From positions 1 through 9,642 of the forward strand of contig CAMNCR010000068.1 in the NCBI GenBank assembly GCA_946534455.1: 9,642 nt of DNA, in the 5' to 3' direction. The notes under the pieces are model-generated. The model saw nothing but the letters and a program-made list of their open reading frames with translations. It was not told where the DNA came from and ran no database searches. Below are positions 1 to 6,831 of the stretch, one piece after another. Each line of letters begins with the position of its first letter. The stretch's first letter is position 1. The position numbers and the translations under genes are program-made. The stretch is from an uncultured Clostridia bacterium. GTDB lineage: Bacteria; Bacillota; Clostridia; Christensenellales; Aristaeellaceae.

Positions 1-1376
1 CGGCGCATGCTGCTCTGCAGATACAGCACCATGAGCGTGCTGTTGAGCAACATCAGAATGGAATACAGGTTCAGCCCGGTTCCCGGCCCCAGGCCCATCG
101 CGACATAGCCCAGTTCCCGGTCCCGGTAGTACAGCGGGCAGAATACAAGGCATACGGGCTTTTCCCGCATCTGCTGAAGCACAGGCGCCAGCTCATGGCG
201 GTCAAAGAGCTGCCGCTCCTCCTCCCGGTCCTCCCGCGTACCGTACAGCAGCAGCATCCGGTCCGGGAATATGCCTGCGCTCTGCTGCTCGAATCCGTCC
301 CGGCAGATCGCCGGATCAATGCAGAGAAAGAATTCTCCGAGCTCCCAGCCCCGGACGAATTCCCGCATGCTTTCCACCGTTTCCTCCTCCCCGGAAACGC
401 TCACCATCATGTCGGAAAACATACTGACCCGCGTCATGTTCGATTCCATTTTTCCCCGCTCCCGCTCGAGGCCCCGGAGCTTTTCTATTTTCTGCTCGAG
501 GGACAGGAAGCAGCCGCAGCTGTTTCCATAGACCGGGTTCGTTTTCAGGATTCGGGTCCATTCGGTCGGCTCCCGTCCCTCCAGCCAGTTCCACAGGATT
601 TCCATCGCCAGCCTGGCGCTCTGGTCGATGGGCCGGCTGATCGTCGTCAGGCCGCGCATGACCGCCTCCCGAAGCGCATCAAAGCCGGTCACCCGCACAT
701 CCTCCGGCACGCGGATCCCGTGCTCCTGAAATGTTTCCATCACGCTCAGCGCCATATCGTCATTGGCGCAGATCACCGCGTCCGGCAGCTTCCCGCCCCG
801 GTTCAGCATCTGAAGCGCGGCCTCCCGGCCTCCGATCCGGGTCCACTGGCCGTCAAAAAGCAGCTCCTCCTCCAGGGCGAGACCATGGGCGGCCAGGGCG
901 TCGCGGCACGCGCGCAGCCGCTCCTGGGACACGCCGGAAATGAGCGGACCGCTGACGAAGGCGACGCTCTGAACTCCGTGCTTCTCAATCAGGTGCTCCG
1001 TCAGCGCGATCACGCTGCCCCGATCGTCGAAGCAAAGCGTCACAGCCCCCTCCACCGGGACATCCATCGAGACATGAGGCATTCCCCTGCGCTGCACCCG
1101 CGAAATGGCCTCCCATACCTTCCGCGACGTCTGGTCATTGCCCATCGTCGCCAGAAGGGAAATGGCGCCGTCAAAGCTCTCCGGATCAAACAGCTCATAA
1201 ATCGCGCTTTCCTGGCCCTCGTTGGTCCGGATGGCCTCATTCGGATGCCCCTGGCTGTTGAAAATGCACAGATCCATATCATACTGCCGACCCGCGGCCG
1301 CGAGGCCCGCAGAAAAAATCTGCTGGTACTCCCGGTCCACGCTCGCCATGAAAACAGCAATTCGTCTGCGGCGCAC
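1..1376 (-). CDS. LacI-type (periplasmic-binding-protein-like) sensor protein without HTH, C-terminus outside window
   Basis: The first 458 residues are visible and the frame is still open at the window edge, so the C-terminal output domain is not seen. I chose the GTG at 1376-1374 because an AGGAAAGGAGGGG ribosome binding site lies about 6 bases upstream. Residues 5-280 read as the sugar-binding core of LacI/PurR-type regulators: IAVFMAS at the start, ICANDDMALSVMETFQEHGI at 202-221, then VPEDVRVTGFD and LTTISRPI near 223-250. The usual 50-residue LacI helix-turn-helix is absent, and with no signal peptide the protein should be cytoplasmic. A Cys-rich NSCGC motif (285-289) is followed by a charged, probably coiled-coil linker (291-315) and a GAF-like region (316-458). 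In Clostridia and Spirochaetes this sensor type is often fused to GGDEF or AraC-type output; which applies here is unknown. It diverges from the ylmH-like gene. Confidence 0.82.
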   Translation of the reverse strand, partial: MRRRRIAVFMASVDREYQQIFSAGLAAAGRQYDMDLCIFNSQGHPNEAIRTNEGQESAIYELFDPESFDGAISLLATMGNDQTSRKVWEAISRVQRRGMPHVSMDVPVEGAVTLCFDDRGSVIALTEHLIEKHGVQSVAFVSGPLISGVSQERLRACRDALAAHGLALEEELLFDGQWTRIGGREAALQMLNRGGKLPDAVICANDDMALSVMETFQEHGIRVPEDVRVTGFDALREAVMRGLTTISRPIDQSARLAMEILWNWLEGREPTEWTRILKTNPVYGNSCGCFLSLEQKIEKLRGLERERGKMESNMTRVSMFSDMMVSVSGEEETVESMREFVRGWELGEFFLCIDPAICRDGFEQQSAGIFPDRMLLLYGTREDREEERQLFDRHELAPVLQQMREKPVCLVFCPLYYRDRELGYVAMGLGPGTGLNLYSILMLLNSTLMVLYLQSSMR

Positions 1377-1420
1377 CCGAAATCCCCTCCTTTCCTGACC
1401 CGATTGCCGGTTTTCTTTCT

Positions 1421-1448
1421 TTGCTTTCCCGCTGAAACATGGTATGAT
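1421..1448 (+). promoter_or_regulatory. Probable sigma-A promoter of the ylmH-like gene
   Basis: A TTGCTT -35 box (1421-1426) and a TATGAT -10 box (1443-1448) are separated by 16 bases, within the divergent gap between the LacI-like sensor gene and the ylmH-like gene. The downstream ATG at 1483 has a GAGGTG ribosome binding site at 1472-1477. The -10 is a good match to consensus; the -35 is moderate. Confidence 0.5.
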
Positions 1449-1482
1449 GAGGCTCCCATCCTGACTGAAGCGAGGTGATCCC

Positions 1483-2232
1483 ATGGATGAGCAGGCGCTG
1501 ACCGTCCGTCATTTGCAGGATCTTTGCCGTCGAAGCGACCGGACAGGCCGCTGGTTCTATTCCGGATTCCTGTCCCTGGCTGAGCAGGATGACTGGTCCA
1601 GATCGCCCGCTGCCGCGGAGACGCCCTGGAGGTTCTGCGGCGGCCACGAGGCGGCAGAGCGTCAGCTGCTGGCCGCGGGCTCCGAGTCGCTCTGCGGAGA
1701 GCCGCCGGATCCGCCCCTGTCCCTGGTGCTGCTTGCGCCCCTGTCCGCCCGTTTCGCCGAGGCGCTGAGCCATCGCGATTTTCTCGGGGCGGTGATGAAC
1801 CTGGGGATCGAGCGGAGCATGATCGGCGATCTCCTCATCCGGGACAGCTCCGCCTATGTTTTCTGTCTCCGGTCCGCAGAGCCGCTCCTGCTGTCCCTCA
1901 GCCGGGTGCGGAACACCTCCGTGCGGGCGGAGTCCCTTCCCCTGAACAGCCCGGATGTGCAGCCGACGTTTCAGTCCCTGCGGCTCAACGTCGCCTCGGA
2001 GCGGCTGGATGCCGTGGTCGCCGCCTTCACCGGCCTGTCCCGCGGCCATGCCCAGGCGCTCTTTCCCGCGGAGAAGGTGTTCATCAACAGCCGGGTCATG
2101 CCGGACCGGAGCAGAGTCCTTTCCCCTGGCGACGTGCTCAGCGTCCGCGGCTACGGCAAGGCGATCTATGACGGCATTCAGCAGGAATCCCGGAAGGGTC
2201 GGCTCTTCATTCTGCTGCGCCGCTACGTCTGA
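1483..2232 (+). CDS. ylmH: YlmH family S4-domain RNA-binding protein
   Basis: This 249-residue protein has the length and layout of YlmH. Its N-terminal half is poorly conserved. The central block HRDFLGAVMNLGIER (97-111) followed by IGDLLI is the family hallmark. An S4 RNA-binding domain spans roughly 173-236 (SERLDAVVAAFTGLSR), and the tail SRKGRLFILLRRYV is typical. S4 proteins of this family bind structured RNA; YlmH has been linked to the ribosome (50S with peptidyl-tRNA) and to rescue of stalled ribosomes, so the likely site of action is the cytoplasmic ribosome. In many Bacillota ylmH lies in the division cluster between sepF/ylmG and divIVA; here its neighbours are a LacI-like sensor and a MATE pump. 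The ATG at 1483 is preceded by GAGGTG five bases upstream. No frameshift or missing domain is seen. Confidence 0.88.
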   Translation: MDEQALTVRHLQDLCRRSDRTGRWFYSGFLSLAEQDDWSRSPAAAETPWRFCGGHEAAERQLLAAGSESLCGEPPDPPLSLVLLAPLSARFAEALSHRDFLGAVMNLGIERSMIGDLLIRDSSAYVFCLRSAEPLLLSLSRVRNTSVRAESLPLNSPDVQPTFQSLRLNVASERLDAVVAAFTGLSRGHAQALFPAEKVFINSRVMPDRSRVLSPGDVLSVRGYGKAIYDGIQQESRKGRLFILLRRYV

Positions 2233-2235
2233 CGC

Positions 2236-2263
2236 TTGACAATTGAGCCTGTTCCTGTACAAT
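2236..2263 (+). promoter_or_regulatory. Strong sigma-A promoter of the MATE transporter gene
   Basis: A perfect TTGACA -35 (2236-2241) and a near-perfect TACAAT -10 (2258-2263) are separated by 16 bases. They begin four bases after the ylmH-like stop codon, so the MATE gene has its own start of transcription even if some readthrough occurs. The ribosome binding site GAGAGG at 2285-2290 precedes the ATG at 2299 by 8 bases. Confidence 0.75.
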
Positions 2264-2298
2264 AGCTGAGTCGATTTCCGGCCTGAGAGGTATGCATA

Positions 2299-3684
2299 AT
2301 GAAGTCTCGTCTGATCGGTTCCCGCTCCTTCTATCGCAGCGTTCTGACGCTGCTGATTCCCATCATTATCCAGCAGTTTATTTCCTCCTTCGTATCCCTT
2401 CTGGATAACATCATGGTCGGGCGTCTGGGAACGGAGGCCATCTCCGCCGCCTCCATCACCAATTCCATCCTCAACGTGCACATGCTCGCCATCTTCGGCG
2501 GCCTCAGCGGGGCAGGCATCTTCGGCGCGCAGTTTTTCGGCAAGGGCGACATGGACGGCATGCGCTATACCTTCCGCTTCAAGCTCTGTCTCAGCGTGGT
2601 CTGCTCTCTCGTGGCCATCGGCGTCTATCTCCTCCGGGGCGAGTTCTTCATCCGCAGCTTTCTGCAGGGGGAGAGCAACGGCGGAGACATGGCCCTGGCG
2701 CTGCGGGAAGCGCTTGACTATCTGAGCGTCATGCTCTGGGGGCTTCTGCCCTTTGCGCTTGTGCAGACCTATGCCAGCACCCTCCGCGAATCCGGAGAAA
2801 CCACCGCGCCCATGTTTGCCGGCATCTGTGCCATTCTGACCAACCTCTTTCTGAACTGGGTGCTGATCTTTGGCCATCTGGGCGCTCCCGCTCTGGGCGT
2901 GCGCGGCGCAGCGATCGCCACGGTCATTTCCCGCTTTGTGGAGCTGGCGATCGTGGTCACCCACGCGCATCGCCACACGGATCGGTATCCCTTTTTCCGC
3001 GGTGCCTATGCAAGCCTCCGCGTTCCCCGGAAGCTGGTCGGCAAGATCGCGCGCACGGGTACTCCGCTGCTGATCAACGAAATCCTATGGTCCCTGGGCA
3101 TGACCTTCATCAACCAGCTCTACTCCACCCGCGGGCTGAACGCCGTCGCCGCGCTGAATATCACCGGCACGGCCTGGAACCTCTTCTGCGTCATCATGTT
3201 TGCCATGGGCAGCGCCGTCTCCATCATGGTCGGTCAGCGGCTCGGCGCGGGGCTCATGGAGGAGGCCAGGGATGTGGACCGCAAGCTGATTTTCCTCACG
3301 GAGGTCATTCATGTGATCATCGGCGGCGCCATGATCATCGCCTCCCCCTATGTTCCCCTGCTGTATAACATCCACGAGGACGTCCGGGAGCTGACCCGCC
3401 AGCTGCTGGTGATCGCCGGCCTGTCCCTCCCGCTTCATTCCTTCGCCCATGTGACGTATTTCACCATTCGCTCCGGCGGACGGACCATCATCACCTTCCT
3501 GTTTGACGCGATCTATACCTGGGCCGTCACCGTCCTGCTGGCGTTCCTTCTGACCCGCTTCACCGACCTGACCATTGTCCAGATCTATTTCTGCGTCCAG
3601 TTCATCGACATTGTGAAGGTCATCATCGGCCTGCTCATGCTCCGTTCCGACTTCTGGGCACGGAATGTGGTCCGGGACGACTGA
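2299..3684 (+). CDS. MATE family multidrug/cation efflux transporter
   Basis: The protein has 461 residues, the normal MATE length, and about twelve hydrophobic segments. Two homologous halves are visible: the first opens with a helix ending in FVSLLDNIMVGRLGTEA (31-47), where the Asp in the first helix matches a conserved acidic position. The segment STLRESGETTAPMFA (160-174) leading into LTNLFLNWVLIFG is the classic end-of-helix-4 and helix-5 signature of the family. The second half begins near residue 245 (KLVGKIARTGTPLLINEILWSLG). MATE proteins export cationic drugs, dyes or metabolites across the plasma membrane using a Na+ or H+ gradient; the substrate cannot be told from sequence. It ends 39 bases before the convergent EAL gene. 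No truncation is seen. Confidence 0.93.
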   Translation: MKSRLIGSRSFYRSVLTLLIPIIIQQFISSFVSLLDNIMVGRLGTEAISAASITNSILNVHMLAIFGGLSGAGIFGAQFFGKGDMDGMRYTFRFKLCLSVVCSLVAIGVYLLRGEFFIRSFLQGESNGGDMALALREALDYLSVMLWGLLPFALVQTYASTLRESGETTAPMFAGICAILTNLFLNWVLIFGHLGAPALGVRGAAIATVISRFVELAIVVTHAHRHTDRYPFFRGAYASLRVPRKLVGKIARTGTPLLINEILWSLGMTFINQLYSTRGLNAVAALNITGTAWNLFCVIMFAMGSAVSIMVGQRLGAGLMEEARDVDRKLIFLTEVIHVIIGGAMIIASPYVPLLYNIHEDVRELTRQLLVIAGLSLPLHSFAHVTYFTIRSGGRTIITFLFDAIYTWAVTVLLAFLLTRFTDLTIVQIYFCVQFIDIVKVIIGLLMLRSDFWARNVVRDD

Positions 3685-3723
3685 GCCGCCGGACGTGTCC
3701 CCCGCTCTCCCGCTTTTCTCCGT

Positions 3724-6600
3724 TCAGCCTACCGCAATATTCAGGATATACTGCAGCGACTCGTCCGCCCTGTTCACGGAGTTCAGCCGGATCTGCAGCG
3801 TACGCTGCTTTCCGCTCCTGGCGGTATATTGATATCTGCATTCGCTCCAGGGGATGCCTTTCGCCCGGATCTTCGCCAGGGAGAGCGGCTCCCCGCCGGA
3901 CAGCGCTGCAAAAAAGCTGCCATCCAGGAGGGCCTGTTCAAACTCGGCCTGGTTCATTTCCAGCGCCTCCTCCATCCCGTATACCGCCACCTCCAGCGGC
4001 CTGTCCGCCGTCGCTTTCCGCAGGAAGATGATGCTGTCCGCGGAATATTTTTCCAGGACTCTCATCCGGTTCCGCAGCGTCATGACCTCCGTGATATCGA
4101 TCATGACGCTCTGCCAGCAGACAGGTCCCAGCTGCTCCGTCAGCCGGCTCTGATCCGCCACATACCGGTACGTCCCGTCTCTGGCGAGCACGCGGTAGGG
4201 CATGAAGCGCGTGTCCTCGCCCTTCAGCAGGCTGTGCGCCTGCTCCAGTATGCGCTTTCGATCCAGGGGATGCACCATGTTGATGAGCCGGTCCTGAAAC
4301 AGCACCCGGATCTCATCCCGGGTATACCCGAACATCTTGAGGAACGTGCTGCTCAAATACAGGAACTCGAGCCCGTCGTCCAGCCTGCAGCGATAATAGC
4401 CGCCCGGCAGATCCACGTTGATATACTGCAGCTCCGTCATATCCCGGGCGGAAGCGTAATAGATGTATCCGCTCTGATCCTCCTTCAGATAATAGACACG
4501 CAGATCCATCCAGAACAGCATGCTGTTGGGCTTGTAAACCCGAACCTGACCGCTCGCGCCGTTCAGGCGGTCCTTCCGCGCCCTGGCCAGCAGGTCGAGC
4601 ATCTTCTGCCGATCCTCCGGAAAGAAATAATCCTGAATGTGATATCTTCTTTCCTCCATGACATCCCCTTCCAGGCCGATCAGACTCACAAACTGCTGAT
4701 TATACCGGATGATATCGATATTTTCGCCCTTCTGCTGATAGAACGCCACCGGACCCAGGATATTGTTGAGCATGGCGTCGCTGAAGATATTATCGTCCAG
4801 AAATTCGCGGGTGTGGATCTGCTGGTTCATCTGCATGACGATGCCCTTTTCATCCACCTTGCCCGGCTCAGCCAGCAGCCTTTCGAACTCTGCGGGGGAA
4901 ATCGGCCGATAGTAATGGAAGCCCTGCATATACTGGCAGCCCATGTCCGCCAGATAGTGCGCCAGCTCCGGAGACTCCACGCCCTCCACGATCATGGGAG
5001 TCCCCAGCGTTTTCGTCAAGTTGATGACCGATTCCAGAATATTGATTCCCTTCTGCTCCTCCCCCAGGTTGAAGCGCAGGAACTGGGCATCCAGCTTGAT
5101 GATGTCCACATTGATCGACCGCAGCATATTCAGCGAGGAATAGCCGCTGCCAAAGTCATCCATCAGCACCTGGAACCCCTGCTGCTGCAGATCGGAAATG
5201 GTTTTTTTGACCCGCTCCGCGTCGTCCACGTAGGCGGACTCCGTGATTTCAATCTTGATCAGGCGCACGGGAATCTGATAGCGGCGCACATATTCCGAAA
5301 GCACCATGGGAACGTCCATGGAGAAGATATCAATTCTGGATACATTCAGGGAGATGGGAACAACTTTCCGTCCCGCATCCAGGTTCTCCTTCAGCCATCG
5401 GCAGACCGATTCCCAGATGTACCGGTCCAGCTCCGTCACGATACCGTATTTCTCCAGGATGGGCACGAAGATGGCCGGCGATACATAGCTGCCGTCCTTT
5501 CTCTGCCACCGGGCCAGCGATTCCGCCCCGACGATCTGCAGCGTGGCCACCCGGCACTGAGGCTGCAGCGCAAAATAGATGCTTCCGCTTCGCAGCGCCT
5601 CATGGAATTCGGAAAGCAGGCGAAACTCTTCCACCCGCCGATGGTGGGTTTCCGGATCATAGACGCGGATGTGATACTGCAGATCGTCCTTGATTTCCTC
5701 CGCCGTCAGCGCGGCGCGATTGAACAGATCCACAACGCTCATGCCCGGGTCGTCCATCATGCTGATGCCCAGAATCGGATAAAATCCGCTGGTGCTGCTC
5801 AGCTCGTCAATGATCCGGTGCAGGCTGTCAAAGAGCTTCTCCACCAGGCTGTGATCAAACGGAACCATCAGGCAGAAGTCATCCTGCCCGCGGTATCCGG
5901 CCAGGCCTCCGGTCCTGTCCGCCAGATCCACCAGCACGGCGGCGCAGCGGATCAGCAGATCATCTCCCTTCTTCGCCCCGTTCAGCTCCTTGAAAAGCTT
6001 GAAATGCTTGATATCCACCGCAATCAGGCACCAGGAGCCCTTCAGGCGCGGATAGAGCTCCTGCGCCAGGGAGAAGAACATCCGCTCCGCCCGGATGCCG
6101 GGCATCCGATCCAGCAGCCGCTCGGCCGAATACTGAATTTTCGGATCCTGCCCATGCTCCCGATCCTCCATTTCCTGAATATCATACATATAGACATAGA
6201 CATGGTTATCCGGGATGCCGTATTGCGTGCCGGAAATCAGCAGATGAAGCATCCAGTGCCAGTTTCCGTCCAGGGCAATATATCTCAGTTCATCCATCAG
6301 CACGCCGGGAATCTGCGCCTGCCGCATATGCTCCAGAATATGATCCGCCCGCATCAGGGCATCATGCCTGCCCCGGTCCTCCGGATGGACCATGTTCTCC
6401 GATGAATAGCGAAACAGCTGGGAATATCTGGAGTCGCTGACCGGAGTAAAAAACTTCCCGTCGGCATGAAACAGCATCTGATACTGGTCATTTGACAGAT
6501 CGATCTCCATCAGTTCGTCAAAGGCAGTATGTCTCAGCCGCCAGATCAATTCCTCCGGTTTTGTGCTTTTGATCAGCTGAGCCAGAAAGGGAAGTCGCAT
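3724..6600 (-). CDS. PAS-GGDEF(degenerate)-EAL-PAS-PAS c-di-GMP phosphodiesterase-like signalling protein
   Basis: I take the ATG at 6600, giving 958 residues, because GAGGAGGAG lies 6 bases upstream; an in-frame TTG at 6627 has no such site. No membrane segment is seen. A PAS-like region (about 25-145) precedes a GGDEF-like domain (about 165-317). Its signature is G238-Q-D-D-F, the guanine-contacting Asn is Lys204, and the I-site RxxD reads R229-T-G-G. Diguanylate cyclase activity is therefore unlikely. The EAL domain (about 325-580) keeps all expected metal and catalytic residues: E360 (as ESL), N419, E451, D481-D482, K502, E539 and Q559. It should hydrolyse c-di-GMP to pGpG. After it come a PAS-like domain (about 610-725), a PAS_3-type domain (about 733-845, with MFGYTRDEI and VHPLDRKR) and a weaker PAS-like tail (850-958). 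GGDEF-EAL proteins more often carry sensors only at the N-terminus. An inactive GGDEF may act as a GTP sensor. The ligand is unknown. Confidence 0.92.
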   Translation of the reverse strand: MRLPFLAQLIKSTKPEELIWRLRHTAFDELMEIDLSNDQYQMLFHADGKFFTPVSDSRYSQLFRYSSENMVHPEDRGRHDALMRADHILEHMRQAQIPGVLMDELRYIALDGNWHWMLHLLISGTQYGIPDNHVYVYMYDIQEMEDREHGQDPKIQYSAERLLDRMPGIRAERMFFSLAQELYPRLKGSWCLIAVDIKHFKLFKELNGAKKGDDLLIRCAAVLVDLADRTGGLAGYRGQDDFCLMVPFDHSLVEKLFDSLHRIIDELSSTSGFYPILGISMMDDPGMSVVDLFNRAALTAEEIKDDLQYHIRVYDPETHHRRVEEFRLLSEFHEALRSGSIYFALQPQCRVATLQIVGAESLARWQRKDGSYVSPAIFVPILEKYGIVTELDRYIWESVCRWLKENLDAGRKVVPISLNVSRIDIFSMDVPMVLSEYVRRYQIPVRLIKIEITESAYVDDAERVKKTISDLQQQGFQVLMDDFGSGYSSLNMLRSINVDIIKLDAQFLRFNLGEEQKGINILESVINLTKTLGTPMIVEGVESPELAHYLADMGCQYMQGFHYYRPISPAEFERLLAEPGKVDEKGIVMQMNQQIHTREFLDDNIFSDAMLNNILGPVAFYQQKGENIDIIRYNQQFVSLIGLEGDVMEERRYHIQDYFFPEDRQKMLDLLARARKDRLNGASGQVRVYKPNSMLFWMDLRVYYLKEDQSGYIYYASARDMTELQYINVDLPGGYYRCRLDDGLEFLYLSSTFLKMFGYTRDEIRVLFQDRLINMVHPLDRKRILEQAHSLLKGEDTRFMPYRVLARDGTYRYVADQSRLTEQLGPVCWQSVMIDITEVMTLRNRMRVLEKYSADSIIFLRKATADRPLEVAVYGMEEALEMNQAEFEQALLDGSFFAALSGGEPLSLAKIRAKGIPWSECRYQYTARSGKQRTLQIRLNSVNRADESLQYILNIAVG

Positions 6601-6672
6601 GGGAAACTCCTCCTCGGGATTATTCAATCAGCCCGGTATATGGATCCTTGACCTTTTCATCTGGTATCAGAA

Positions 6673-6701
6673 AGTATAACAATTTTCAGCCAAAATAACA
6701 A
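6673..6701 (-). promoter_or_regulatory. Sigma-A promoter of the EAL gene
   Basis: Read on the minus strand, TTGTTA (6701-6696) and TATACT (6678-6673) are separated by 17 bases in a locally AT-rich stretch. They stand about 70 bases upstream of the ATG at 6600, leaving a leader of roughly 65 bases. This is the best promoter match in the gap. Confidence 0.65.
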
Positions 6702-6733
6702 GTGTCTCCCTCCGGAAACCGGCCCGCGTCCTC

Positions 6734-6755
6734 CCCGACCGATCCTCCTGTCGGG
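6734..6755. other. Inverted repeat upstream of the EAL gene promoter
   Basis: CCCGAC (6734-6739) and GTCGGG (6750-6755) are perfect complements around a 10-base centre. The repeat lies about 33 bases upstream of the -35 box of the EAL gene and downstream of the terminator of the secreted-protein gene. It could be an operator or a chance pairing in GC-rich DNA. Nothing else is evident in the 6702-6780 gap. Confidence 0.25.
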
Positions 6756-6780
6756 CCGCTCCGGCAGTGCGGGACAACAG

Positions 6781-6810
6781 AAAAAAGACTGTGAGCGCTT
6801 TCACAGTCTT
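6781..6810 (-). terminator. Intrinsic terminator of the secreted acidic protein gene
   Basis: A perfect 10-bp stem, AAGACTGTGA (6785-6794) with TCACAGTCTT (6801-6810), encloses a 6-base loop. On the minus strand it is followed by a T run formed by the last stem bases and 6784-6781. It begins 22 bases after the TAA stop at 6832, as expected for a Rho-independent terminator. It insulates the downstream EAL gene. The plus-strand side is also T-rich, so the hairpin may work in both directions. Confidence 0.85.
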
Positions 6811-6831
6811 CTTTCTGTTTTTCCGGCCGGT

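Noticed and set aside
195..1478. 427-residue plus-strand open frame opposite the LacI-like sensor
   Set aside because: The minus strand shows a clear LacI-type sensor core with a strong ribosome binding site; the plus frame has no motif and runs through the other gene's promoter gap.
1377..1480. Minus-strand promoter for the LacI-like sensor gene
   Set aside because: I found no hexamer pair better than chance; only the plus-strand promoter is convincing.
1279..2976. 565-residue open frame on the minus strand across the ylmH-like and MATE genes
   Set aside because: It spans two well-recognised genes on the other strand and a promoter region, and has low-complexity composition with no known domain.
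3829..6405. 858-residue open frame on the plus strand, antisense to the EAL gene
   Set aside because: It is His/Gln/Arg-rich with no family resemblance and no ribosome binding site. The minus strand encodes clear EAL and PAS motifs. It is a byproduct of GC-rich codon use.
6601..6627. TTG start at 6627 adding nine residues to the EAL protein
   Set aside because: The GAGGAGGAG site lies inside that extension and is ideally spaced for the ATG at 6600.
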